57,365 nt of DNA from Sphingobacterium sp. UBA4616 (GTDB taxonomy: Bacteria > Bacteroidota > Bacteroidia > Sphingobacteriales > Sphingobacteriaceae), in contig DGIS01000020.1 in the NCBI GenBank assembly GCA_002386525.1, forward strand, positions 148,798 to 206,162. The letters are read 5' to 3'. The notes below the pieces were generated by a model, which was not told where the DNA came from, searched no databases, and saw only the letters and a program-made list of their open reading frames with translations. A program made the position numbers and the translations under genes. Of the stretch, positions 1 to 7,931 are shown in pieces; within the stretch, counting starts at the first letter, position 1, and each line of letters begins with the position of its first letter.

Positions 1-21
1 TTAAATTTTATTTTCCGAATG

Positions 22-1410
22 CTATAAGTGGATTACTTCACCGTAGGCATCAGCACAAGCTTCCATAATTGCTTCACTCATGGTAGGATGAGGATGGATA
101 GTTTTAATCATTTCGTGACCTGTTGTTTCCAATTTACGGGCAACAACAACTTCCGCAATCATCTCTGTCACATTGGCTCCGATGAGGTGTGCACCTAGGA
201 ATTCACCGTATTTAGCGTCAAAGATAACTTTTACAAACCCATCTTTTGCACCAGCAGCTGAAGCTTTTCCAGAAGCGGAGAAAGGGAACTTACCAACTTT
301 TATTTCATAACCAGCTTCTTTAGCAGCTTTTTCGGTATAACCTACAGATGCAATTTCTGGTGAACAATATGTACAGCCGGGGATGTTGTTGTAATCGATC
401 GGTTCAACATGTAGACCTTTGATTTTTTCAACACAAGTGATCCCTTCTGCTGACGCAACGTGAGCCAAGGCTTGACCTTTAACGATATCTCCGATAGCAT
501 ACACGCCTTCGATGTTTGTTTTGTAGAAATCATCTACTACAACACGTCCACGCTCGGTTTTTACACCAACTTCTTCCAATCCTATATTTTCGATATTTGG
601 AGCAATACCAACAGCAGATAATACAATCTCTGCTTCGATCACTTCTATACCTTTTTCGGTTTTGATTGAGACTTTGCTCAACTCACCTGATGTATCAACA
701 GATTGAACTTCTGACTTAGTTAAAACAGAGATGCCTTGTTTCTTTAAACTTTTCTCTAATTGTTTTGAAATTTCTTCATCTTCAACAGGAACTATTCTAT
801 CCATAAATTCGACGATAGTCACTTTCGTTCCAATTGCATTATAGAAATAAGCAAACTCGACACCGATAGCACCAGACCCTACAACAACCAAAGATTTTGG
901 TTGTTTAGGTAGTGTCATTGCCTGACGGTAACCAATTATCTTTTTACCATCTTGAGGTAAATTAGGCAATTCACGCGAGCGTGCACCAGTCGCAAGGATC
1001 GTATGTTTTGCCGAATATTCTTTAGTAGAACCGTCTGCTCCTTTAACATCGATTTTACCACCTTTTTTAATTTTTGCAGTACCATTGATAACGTCGATTT
1101 TATTCTTTTTCATCAAAAACTGGATACCTTTACTCATTCCTTCAGCAACTCCGCGACTTCTTTTGACGATAGCTTCAAAATCGGCCTCACCACCTTGAAC
1201 ATTGATGCCGTAATCAGCGGCATGGTTTAAATATTCAAATACCTGAGCACTTTTCAATAATGCTTTTGTAGGGATACAGCCCCAGTTTAGACAGATTCCG
1301 CCTAATGATTCGCGTTCAATAATCGCTGTTTTGAACCCTAACTGAGCGGCTCTAATGGCAGCAACATACCCGCCTGGACCACTACCGATTACAATGATGT
1401 CGTAATTCAT
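22..1410 (-). CDS. lpdA: Dihydrolipoyl dehydrogenase (E3), copy 1
   Basis: FAD-dependent E3 subunit that reoxidises dihydrolipoamide in 2-oxo-acid dehydrogenase or glycine-cleavage complexes, in the cytoplasm. Visible: the N-terminal FAD Rossmann motif GSGPGG (residues 9-14), the redox disulfide GGICLNWGC with Cys40 and Cys45, a second NAD-binding GSGAIGVE motif mid-protein, and the C-terminal catalytic HPTMSE (His441, Glu446). At 462 aa it has normal family length. The frame is open a further 15 codons upstream, but the conserved MNYDIIVIG start fits homologues, so the start is placed at 1410. A candidate promoter lies at 1453-1482. A second paralogue at 2575-3981 differs in its active-site peptide. 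Which complex each copy serves cannot be told from sequence. Confidence 0.95.
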   Translation of the reverse strand: MNYDIIVIGSGPGGYVAAIRAAQLGFKTAIIERESLGGICLNWGCIPTKALLKSAQVFEYLNHAADYGINVQGGEADFEAIVKRSRGVAEGMSKGIQFLMKKNKIDVINGTAKIKKGGKIDVKGADGSTKEYSAKHTILATGARSRELPNLPQDGKKIIGYRQAMTLPKQPKSLVVVGSGAIGVEFAYFYNAIGTKVTIVEFMDRIVPVEDEEISKQLEKSLKKQGISVLTKSEVQSVDTSGELSKVSIKTEKGIEVIEAEIVLSAVGIAPNIENIGLEEVGVKTERGRVVVDDFYKTNIEGVYAIGDIVKGQALAHVASAEGITCVEKIKGLHVEPIDYNNIPGCTYCSPEIASVGYTEKAAKEAGYEIKVGKFPFSASGKASAAGAKDGFVKVIFDAKYGEFLGAHLIGANVTEMIAEVVVARKLETTGHEMIKTIHPHPTMSEAIMEACADAYGEVIHL

Positions 1411-1452
1411 ATAAATAAATATTCTGTAGTTGAGTGTTATAGCTTCAAATAC

Positions 1453-1482
1453 CAAAATATGTGAAGCCTATATTCATTCAAA
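1453..1482 (-). promoter_or_regulatory. Candidate promoter for lpdA copy 1
   Basis: Read on the minus strand, TTTG (1479-1482) is followed 19 bases later by TATTTTG (1453-1459), close to the Bacteroidota -33/-7 consensus TTTG / TAnnTTTG. The start codon is 43 bases downstream. Motif match only. Confidence 0.4.
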
Positions 1483-1621
1483 AGTACGCATTTTTTCTGA
1501 TGAAACTGAACAATTTATTGTAAAATTGGCGGTTTCCGATAAAACACTGTCGTTGTTTGTAGGTGAATGTCACATCTTAGTCAAAGGGGTAAAAATAATA
1601 GTTAATCCTTATTTAGAGTCT

Positions 1622-1629
1622 TATTTTTG
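1622..1629 (+). promoter_or_regulatory. Candidate -7 box for the DUF3817 gene
   Basis: TATTTTTG matches TAnnTTTG exactly and lies 27 bases before the ATG at 1656. No good -33 box is visible, so this is a weaker call. Confidence 0.35.
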
Positions 1630-1655
1630 GAATTCACAATAGACAGTTTATCATT

Positions 1656-1955
1656 ATGTTAAGAATATTTAGACAGATTGCACTGTGGGAAGCTATTTCC
1701 ACAATTTGCTTGTTTTTTATTGCTATGCCTCTGAAATATCTCGCGGGAATACCCGAAGCAGTGAAAATAGCAGGCTCCATTCATGGCTTTTTTGTCGTTA
1801 TTTTTGTCGTTATGCTAATTATGTCTACCGTAGAATACAAGTGGCCTATCTTAAAGGCTATTAAATATTTCTTGGCTTCTTTGATTCCTATTTTTGGCTT
1901 TTGGGTAGAATTGGATCTAAAAAAGGAAATTGAAGGAAAAAGACAAAAGTCTTAG
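1656..1955 (+). CDS. DUF3817-type small integral membrane protein
   Basis: A 99-aa protein of unknown function. About three hydrophobic segments can be seen (residues roughly 8-28, 42-62 and 72-88), with the GSIHGFFVV segment typical of DUF3817 proteins between the first two and a charged C-terminal tail. It is the only plus-strand gene among minus-strand neighbours and converges on the thioesterase gene, so it is probably monocistronic. A TATTTTTG box upstream is a possible promoter and a hairpin at 2091-2122 a possible terminator. Family assignment is by pattern recall; the biochemical role is not known. Confidence 0.75.
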   Translation: MLRIFRQIALWEAISTICLFFIAMPLKYLAGIPEAVKIAGSIHGFFVVIFVVMLIMSTVEYKWPILKAIKYFLASLIPIFGFWVELDLKKEIEGKRQKS

Positions 1956-2090
1956 TCTTCTTGTGATACAGTGTATTGATGCCTGAATTTTCTTAGCGAG
2001 TGAGATCGAAAATAGAAAGGAAGAAAAGCCTATCTGTAAGACGAACAGTAGTTCGCACGATTATTGACAAGAAACACAGATTTTAAGAGG

Positions 2091-2122
2091 AACAGGGAGA
2101 TGTTTAATCATCTCTTCCTGTT
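2091..2122. terminator. Hairpin between convergent genes (possible terminator)
   Basis: AACAGG-AGATG pairs with CATCT-CCTGTT across a short loop that contains the stop codon of the minus-strand thioesterase gene; T-rich sequence follows on the plus strand. It could end the DUF3817 transcript. The stem has small internal mismatches. Confidence 0.45.
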
Positions 2123-2508
2123 TTCTCAATACCCATGTAAGCATAAGTGATGCTATTCCTGCCATGAGGTGCTGGATTGCCATCCTCATCCAAATTTACA
2201 AATACCAGTTTTTCGATCGATAGAATTGTCTTTTTGGATATTTTATTGCGGACTTCACAGCGCATAGTTAAGGATGTTGTTCCAAAATTGATGGCTTCAA
2301 TGCCGAGTTCTAGAATATCACCTTGTTTTGCTGAGCTTACAAAGTTTATTTCTGAAATAAACTTTGTAACTACTTTTGGGTTCCCAAGTTGAACGATAGC
2401 ATAGATTACCGCTTCTTCATCTATCCATCGCAGCAATGTTCCTCCAAATAATGTTCCGTTAGGATTTAGGTCTTCGGGTTTGACCCATTTTCTTGTATAA
2501 AAATTCAT
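2104..2508 (-). CDS. Hotdog-fold acyl-CoA thioesterase (YciA-like)
   Basis: A 134-aa single hotdog domain, expected to hydrolyse acyl-CoA thioesters in the cytoplasm. The N-terminal NPNGTLFGGTLLRWIDEEA (residues about 16-34) is the family signature: the Asn/Gly substrate loop followed by the central helix with its acidic residue. It starts 66 bases downstream of the second lpdA, separated by a GC-rich hairpin. A second, longer hotdog thioesterase is encoded at 41321-41863. Acyl-chain preference cannot be read from sequence. Confidence 0.85.
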   Translation of the reverse strand: MNFYTRKWVKPEDLNPNGTLFGGTLLRWIDEEAVIYAIVQLGNPKVVTKFISEINFVSSAKQGDILELGIEAINFGTTSLTMRCEVRNKISKKTILSIEKLVFVNLDEDGNPAPHGRNSITYAYMGIEKTGRDD

Positions 2509-2529
2509 TGTGTATAGATATTTAAGGCA

Positions 2530-2555
2530 AAGGGGAAAAGTTTCCTTTTCCCCTT
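2530..2555. terminator. Stable hairpin downstream of lpdA copy 2
   Basis: An 11-bp inverted repeat, AAGGGGAAAAG / CTTTTCCCCTT, around a 4-base loop between the lpdA stop and the thioesterase start. It lacks a clean T-tract, so it may be a partial terminator, an RNA-stability element, or nothing. Confidence 0.4.
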
Positions 2556-2574
2556 GAGTATTTTACATTGACGC

Positions 2575-3981
2575 CTAAGCGTGTATTGCTCGATTTGCAG
2601 TAGCTGCTAGCGCAGCTTCTTTGAGTGCTTCTGTATAGGTTGGGTGTGCATGGCAAATACGTGCGATATCTTCTGCAGATGCGCGGTATTCCATGGCTAC
2701 CGTCGCCTCAGCAATTATATCTGCGGCACGTGGACCAATCATATGTATGCCTAATACTTCATCAGTAGTGGCATCAGCGAGTACTTTTACGAAACCATCA
2801 GTATCGCCAGACGCTTTTGCACGGCCAGAGGCTTTGAAAGAGAATGATCCTGCTTTGTACTTAATACCCGCCTCTTTAAGTTGCTCTTCAGTTTTTCCGA
2901 CAGATGCAACTTCTGGCCACGTATAAACGACGCCCGGAATCAAATTATAATCAATATGTGGTTTTTGACCTGCTATGTATTCTGCGACATATACACCTTC
3001 GTCTTCAGCTTTATGGGCTAACATCGCTCCAGTGATTACATCCCCAATAGCGAAGACGCCTTGTACGGCTGTTTCAAGGTGTGCATTAACGGGTATTTTT
3101 TTACCTCTTTCTTCTACAGTAATGCCGATATTTTCTAATCCTAATCCTTCTGAATATGCGGTACGACCAACCGCTACGATGCAATAGTCGCCCTCTAAAG
3201 TAATTTCTTGTCCCTTCGGATCCTCTGCCGTTACATTTACGACATCGCCATTAGCGGAAGCTCCTGTTACTTTATGCCCCAAATAGAACTCCATTCCCAA
3301 TGATTTTTTCAAAACACGCTGTAGTTCTTTCCCTAACCCAGCATCCATTGTGCCGATAATGGATTTTGCAAATTCAACAACAGAAACTTTTGAACCTAAA
3401 CGGCCGTAAACTGAACCCAATTCCAAACCAATCACACCACCACCGATGACAATAAGGTGTTTAGGTATCTCTTTTAGGTTAAGCGCTTCTGTAGAGGTAA
3501 TGATTCTCTTTTTATCAACCGGCAAAAAGGGCAATGAAGTTGGTTTCGATCCGGTCGCAATAATTACATTTTTACCAGTGATCTGTTCTGTAGAACCATC
3601 TGCTTTTGTTATTTTGATCGTGTTTTTGTCCACAAATGAACCCACACCCTGAAAACTGTCAATTTTATTCTTTTTGAATAGGAAGGTAATACCGGCAGTA
3701 TTTTGTGCAATGACATCGTCTTTACGAGCAATCATCTTTGCCATATCTACTTTCAGGTCTTTCAAACTGATGCCGAATGTATCAAAATTGTGCGCAGCAT
3801 TGTAATAATGCTCCGAAGCATCTAAAAGCGCTTTAGAAGGAATACATCCAACGTTAAGACAAGTACCACCAAATGTGCTATATTTTTCGATAACAGCTGT
3901 TTTTAATCCTAATTGGGCACAACGGATAGCTCCTACATATCCACCTGGACCACTTCCGATTACAATTACGTCGTATTGCAT
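2575..3981 (-). CDS. lpdA: Dihydrolipoyl dehydrogenase (E3), copy 2
   Basis: A second E3 flavoprotein of 468 aa. Visible: FAD motif GSGPGG (residues 9-14), redox disulfide GGTCLNVGC with Cys41 and Cys46, NAD motif GGGVIGLELG, and C-terminal HPTYTE (His446, Glu451). Its active-site peptide (TCLNVGCIPSK) is of the kind common in E3 enzymes of 2-oxoglutarate dehydrogenase, while copy 1 has ICLNWGCIPTK. The two are therefore diverged paralogues, not a recent duplication. No E1 or E2 gene is adjacent. A promoter-like element lies at 4008-4043. Confidence 0.95.
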   Translation of the reverse strand: MQYDVIVIGSGPGGYVGAIRCAQLGLKTAVIEKYSTFGGTCLNVGCIPSKALLDASEHYYNAAHNFDTFGISLKDLKVDMAKMIARKDDVIAQNTAGITFLFKKNKIDSFQGVGSFVDKNTIKITKADGSTEQITGKNVIIATGSKPTSLPFLPVDKKRIITSTEALNLKEIPKHLIVIGGGVIGLELGSVYGRLGSKVSVVEFAKSIIGTMDAGLGKELQRVLKKSLGMEFYLGHKVTGASANGDVVNVTAEDPKGQEITLEGDYCIVAVGRTAYSEGLGLENIGITVEERGKKIPVNAHLETAVQGVFAIGDVITGAMLAHKAEDEGVYVAEYIAGQKPHIDYNLIPGVVYTWPEVASVGKTEEQLKEAGIKYKAGSFSFKASGRAKASGDTDGFVKVLADATTDEVLGIHMIGPRAADIIAEATVAMEYRASAEDIARICHAHPTYTEALKEAALAATANRAIHA

Positions 3982-4007
3982 TGATTACGTTTTATTTTTT
4001 TGTACCA

Positions 4008-4043
4008 CAAATTTAATGATTATTAATGGGATAGGAAATCAAA
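4008..4043 (-). promoter_or_regulatory. Candidate promoter for lpdA copy 2
   Basis: On the minus strand TAAATTTG (4008-4015) matches TAnnTTTG exactly, with TTTG (4040-4043) 24 bases upstream, slightly longer than usual spacing. The ATG is 27 bases downstream. Confidence 0.45.
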
Positions 4044-4150
4044 ACTTACGATTTGTGACTAAAGCGCCTTACTTTACATTTATTTGATAAATAGCGAGAA
4101 ATTACACACCATAACCGAAATGATAAGCGCTTGGGAGGGAGGATAAGTAA

Positions 4151-4178
4151 AAAGGTATTCATGTTTTGAATACCTTTT
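4151..4178 (-). terminator. Rho-independent terminator after the azurin gene
   Basis: GGTATTC / GAATACC hairpin with A-tract on one side and T-tract on the other, 13 bases past the azurin stop codon. It could work in both directions, but only the minus-strand gene ends here. Confidence 0.7.
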
Positions 4179-4190
4179 TTTATTTACTGA

Positions 4191-4724
4191 TTATTCTGCA
4201 ACAATTTTTCCTTGCATGACACCGTAGTGACCAGGGAAGCTACAGATAAAAGTATAAACACCTTTTTCAAGTGTAAACGTGATTTTATCAGTTTCTCCAG
4301 GTCCCAACAATTTGGTGTGGGCTGCAATTGAAGATAAAGCCGATTTTGGGATATATTCGTCTGCAGCAGCTGCAGCAGCTTCAGCACCAAAAGTGGGCAG
4401 ATCAACTCCTGGTTTTAAGATAACTACATTGTGCCCCATAGACTCTTTAGGCATTGTACCTGCATTTTTAAAAGATAATTCAACAGGTTCGCCAGCCTTT
4501 ACACGGAATAAATCCTTGTCAAATTTCATTTGATCGTTACCTTCTAAAGATAGGTTGTTGGAAATAGCTACGTTTTCAATACCAGGTACTGTTTCTGTTG
4601 CTTGGCTTTCTGTCGAGGTTGCCGCTTCTGTACTCGTAGATTTTTCAGACTTGTCACTGTTTCCACCGCAAGAGGCAATTGATAAAGCAACTGCAACTGC
4701 TGGTATCATAAAAAGTTTTTTCAT
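4191..4724 (-). CDS. Azurin/plastocyanin-type copper lipoprotein
   Basis: A 177-aa cupredoxin, expected to carry electrons in the periplasm. A lipoprotein signal (SIASCG, Cys19) is followed by a Ser/Thr/Glu-rich linker to about residue 45, then the cupredoxin domain. The type 1 copper ligands are all visible with azurin spacing: His98 in MGHNVV, then Cys161, His166 and Met170 in CSFPGHYGVM. The segment TFGAEAAAAAADEYIP around residue 111 matches the azurin flap region. It is a single gene with its own terminator. The redox partner is unknown; the diheme cytochrome at 27479-28459 is the only other periplasmic electron carrier in the window. Confidence 0.9.
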   Translation of the reverse strand: MKKLFMIPAVAVALSIASCGGNSDKSEKSTSTEAATSTESQATETVPGIENVAISNNLSLEGNDQMKFDKDLFRVKAGEPVELSFKNAGTMPKESMGHNVVILKPGVDLPTFGAEAAAAAADEYIPKSALSSIAAHTKLLGPGETDKITFTLEKGVYTFICSFPGHYGVMQGKIVAE

Positions 4725-4901
4725 TTGAATGATTGTTTGTTTATCTTCTATTTATTATAGGCATTTCCACTGCCTTCAGCGGTTTAGTGATGAAGTTATT
4801 ATAAACTTTGATCCCTTTCTGGATATATGTTCATGACAAACAACATCAATACATATTGTTTATGTTCTAAAAGTAATCAATTCATTGATAAATTGAAACT
4901 A

Positions 4902-6503
4902 TCATTTCAATTTTGACAATAAAGTATCAATTGTTTTATATAGCTTGATCGGGTCGAATGGTTTTCCAACAACTTCATTTGCTCCAGCATCAAGAGCTTC
5001 CTGTTGTTCGGCTTGCAGCACAGACGCCGAAATCGAAATGATGGGCATATTGGCTATTACCGGATTTGTGTTTCGACGTATTTCCTTAATTGCTTCAAAA
5101 CCGCTCATCAATGGCATATGTGCATCCATAAATACCAGGTCGATTTTTTTCTTATTAATCTCTTCTAGGGCAATAAGACCATTAGTTGCCAAAGTAATAT
5201 TGCAATTCCAGCTTTTGAGGATATTCGCCAACATGAAACTGTTCAATTCGTTGTCTTCAGCAATTAGAACCATTGGGAAATTGAACTTCGGTAATTCTGT
5301 GTAGAGTACTTGGGTTTCTTTCTCTACAGGCTTATCTTTGATTTTGTCAAAATTACATTCAAATGAAAACACGCTGCCCTTTCCGTATTCACTCGAGGCA
5401 AAGACTTGACCGTTGAGCAGTGCTGCAATCCGCTTTACGATGGCGAGACCTAATCCTGTACCTCCAAATTTTTTGGTAATGCTATCCTCGCCCTGTTCAA
5501 AAGCAATAAATATTTTTTCAAGGGCATCTTCTGCAATGCCAATTCCTGTATCGATGACCTGAAACCGTAAACAAATATTGTGGTTGTCTTCCGATAAGAG
5601 CTGAATTTTTAAGAGGACAGCGCCTTCGGCGGTGAATTTGAAACTGTTGGAAATAAAATTGGTCAATATTTGTTTCAATCGCAATGGATCTGTCAGAAAA
5701 TAACTTGTGATGCGATCGTCGACATCAATTGAAAAATTCAGTCCCTTGTAGTTGGCTTTATCAATAAAGAGATTGTTTAGGTCATCTGTGATATCATGGA
5801 CTGATGTGGATTCCATATTAAGCTTCATCATTCCTGAGTCAACCTTGGAAAGGTCCAGTATGTCGTTGATGATATTCAGCAAATTTTGCGATGCAGAGTC
5901 CAGTTTATTGATCCAATTTTCTTGTTCTAGGGTAAGCTGGGAGTTTTTTAGCATCTGTGTAATCCCCATAATACCATTAATAGGAGTACGAATCTCATGG
6001 CTCATATTGGCTAGAAATGTTTCCTTGGATTTTCTGGCAAGGTCGGCCTCCTCTTTAGCTTTAAGAATAGCTTGCTTAGATTCCTCTAAGGCAATGTTCT
6101 TTTCTTTAATTTCTTGCTGAATCAGTAGTTGCTGAACGAAAGATTTTACTTTTGCTATAGTGGCTTCTGGATTAAGTGGTTTATACAGATAATCTACAGC
6201 TCCGCTATTGAGCCCCTGTATGAGGTATTTATCTTCTTTAGAAATTGCCGTTACCATAATTGTGATAATATGGTTAGTTTTCGGATTATTCTTTAGAAAG
6301 GAAACGAATTCAAAACCATTGATTTCCGGCATCTGGACATCGACGAGCGCTAAATCAATCTGTTCTTTCCAACAGATCTTTAAAGCATCATTGGGATCTG
6401 TACTCGTCACTATGTTTATATTTTCTATATCCTCCAACAGGGCTGTTAGACTGATAATGTTTTCAATTTTATCATCGACAATCAATATATTTATCTTCTT
6501 CAT
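4902..6503 (-). CDS. Receiver-histidine kinase-receiver hybrid protein
   Basis: A 533-aa soluble signalling protein with no membrane segment or input domain other than its N-terminal receiver. Order: REC1 (residues 4-120, phospho-Asp55, Lys108), coiled coil (about 125-160), HisKA with SHEIRTP (His169), HATPase_c with N-box Asn286, DTGIGI (318-323) and GGTGLGL (347-353), then REC2 (410-531, Asp460, Lys514). The input receiver suggests it is phosphorylated or allosterically driven by another kinase, plausibly the large kinase encoded upstream. It is the last gene of the minus-strand cluster kinase-cheR-cheB-this gene, 21 bases after cheB. No DNA-binding output domain is present. Confidence 0.93.
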   Translation of the reverse strand: MKKINILIVDDKIENIISLTALLEDIENINIVTSTDPNDALKICWKEQIDLALVDVQMPEINGFEFVSFLKNNPKTNHIITIMVTAISKEDKYLIQGLNSGAVDYLYKPLNPEATIAKVKSFVQQLLIQQEIKEKNIALEESKQAILKAKEEADLARKSKETFLANMSHEIRTPINGIMGITQMLKNSQLTLEQENWINKLDSASQNLLNIINDILDLSKVDSGMMKLNMESTSVHDITDDLNNLFIDKANYKGLNFSIDVDDRITSYFLTDPLRLKQILTNFISNSFKFTAEGAVLLKIQLLSEDNHNICLRFQVIDTGIGIAEDALEKIFIAFEQGEDSITKKFGGTGLGLAIVKRIAALLNGQVFASSEYGKGSVFSFECNFDKIKDKPVEKETQVLYTELPKFNFPMVLIAEDNELNSFMLANILKSWNCNITLATNGLIALEEINKKKIDLVFMDAHMPLMSGFEAIKEIRRNTNPVIANMPIISISASVLQAEQQEALDAGANEVVGKPFDPIKLYKTIDTLLSKLK

Positions 6504-6524
6504 TATAGCAAATCTAACTACAAT

Positions 6525-7085
6525 TTATGTCAACTGCTTGATGTAATCTTTAATTTCTTGAATGGTCAAAATACGTTCTTGTGCTCCAAGTTGAATAGCT
6601 GCTTCGGGCATAACGGGAACTTCAGCAGTTGTAGGATCTTGTACAACAGTTTTTCCTCCATATCGTTTTATCATGAGTAAACCTTGCGCGCCATCTTGAT
6701 TCGCTCCTGAGAATAATATAGCAATACAGTTTTCTCTATATACTTCGGCTACAGACTCAAAAGTTACATCAATTGAAGGTCTTGAGTATTGAACAGGTTC
6801 AGAGATATCCAAAGAAAAACTATAATCTGGTTCAACTAATAGGTGATAACCAGCAGGTGCAAAGTAAATAGTGCCATTTTCTATTGCTTCTTTATCATCA
6901 GCGGTCTTTATTTTTTGAACGAGAGCTTTGGAGAGTGTTTCTTCGATGGTAGAAGCGTATTTAGGGTTTCTATGTACAATGACAATAACGGGTATGCGTA
7001 TGGGGTGTTCCAATGATTTAAGAATGTTCAGAATCACACTAAAGCCACCTGCAGAGCCCGCTAACAAAAGAATTTTTCTTTCCAT
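6525..7085 (-). CDS. CheB-type methylesterase domain protein (no receiver)
   Basis: A 186-aa protein made only of the CheB methylesterase/deamidase domain; the usual N-terminal receiver is absent. The catalytic triad is in place: Ser11 in GSAGG, His38 in VHRN and Asp131 in NQDGAQG. In chemotaxis this enzyme removes methyl groups from receptor glutamates. No methyl-accepting receptor is encoded nearby, so the substrate here is unknown. The gene lies 6 bases after cheR, so the methylating and demethylating activities are probably co-expressed with two kinases. Confidence 0.9.
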   Translation of the reverse strand: MERKILLLAGSAGGFSVILNILKSLEHPIRIPVIVIVHRNPKYASTIEETLSKALVQKIKTADDKEAIENGTIYFAPAGYHLLVEPDYSFSLDISEPVQYSRPSIDVTFESVAEVYRENCIAILFSGANQDGAQGLLMIKRYGGKTVVQDPTTAEVPVMPEAAIQLGAQERILTIQEIKDYIKQLT

Positions 7086-7091
7086 TTTCTA

Positions 7092-7931
7092 TTACCCAAT
7101 TTTTTGGTAAATATTATGTTTTTTGTTTACGATCTTAAATTTGGCAGCATCTTTATAATTGATCAGAGATTCCTTCGCCCCCAAACAGAGAAAACCCAGG
7201 TGACAGAGTGAATAATAGAATAAATCCAAGACTTTATTTTGCAAAGCAGTATCAAAATAAATCAATACATTACGACAGGTAATCATCTGAAATTCGTTAA
7301 AAACGCCATCGGATACTAAACTATGTATAGAGAAAAGGATATTTCTTTTGAGGCTATTATTAATTGTTGCGGCATTGTACATCGCTGTATAGTAATCCGA
7401 CAATGAGTTTTTGGGTTCTGTTTTGATAAAGTTTTCCGAGTATTCTTTGACTTTTCCAAGAGAATAAATACCGCGTTTTGCTTTTTCTAGCACTTTGCCG
7501 TTAATATCAGTGCCATAAATGAATGCACGTTGGTAAAGATTTGTTTCTTCCAACAATATGGCTAGCGAATATACTTCTTCGCCCGTAGAACAACCAGCGC
7601 TCCAAATTTTAATATGGGGATAAGTTGCAAGATAGGGGAGCACCTCCGTTTTGACAGCTTTATAAAAATCTGGATCCCTAAACATTTCTGTGACATTTAC
7701 GGTGATTTCCTGAAGAAAATAGGTGCTGAATCCGGGTTGATTGATCAAGTTGGATTTCAATTCCTGTAGATTGAATTTATTGAGTTCCATAATTCTCGTT
7801 ACACGTCTTTTGAGAGATGCTCTGGTATAGCCAGATACATCATAACCGTGGAGATTTTTGACTACATCAATAATTTCTTCTAACTCTTCAAAACTTATCA
7901 TTGCCACTTTTTTAACGGTTAACTCAGCCAT
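7092..7931 (-). CDS. CheR-type SAM-dependent methyltransferase
   Basis: A 279-aa CheR family protein that would methylate glutamate side chains. Visible: N-terminal helical domain with the SGYTRASLKRRVTRIM segment (33-48), VNVTEMFRD (78-86), SAM-binding WSAGCSTGEE (110-119), TDIN (141-144) and CRNVLIYF (219-226). The ORF start overlaps the upstream kinase stop by 13 bases, suggesting translational coupling. Met11 (start 7901) is an alternative that would leave a short gap. CheR and CheB domains are fused to kinases in many bacteria; here they are separate neighbouring genes. Confidence 0.92.
   Translation of the reverse strand: MAELTVKKVAMISFEELEEIIDVVKNLHGYDVSGYTRASLKRRVTRIMELNKFNLQELKSNLINQPGFSTYFLQEITVNVTEMFRDPDFYKAVKTEVLPYLATYPHIKIWSAGCSTGEEVYSLAILLEETNLYQRAFIYGTDINGKVLEKAKRGIYSLGKVKEYSENFIKTEPKNSLSDYYTAMYNAATINNSLKRNILFSIHSLVSDGVFNEFQMITCRNVLIYFDTALQNKVLDLFYYSLCHLGFLCLGAKESLINYKDAAKFKIVNKKHNIYQKIG

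Noticed and set aside
1430..1642. 70-codon plus-strand ORF before the DUF3817 gene
   Set aside because: No recognisable protein character, overlaps the lpdA promoter region, and lacks a promoter or ribosome site of its own.
5752..6120. 122-codon plus-strand ORF
   Set aside because: Antisense to the receiver-kinase-receiver gene; Ser/Ile-rich shadow frame.
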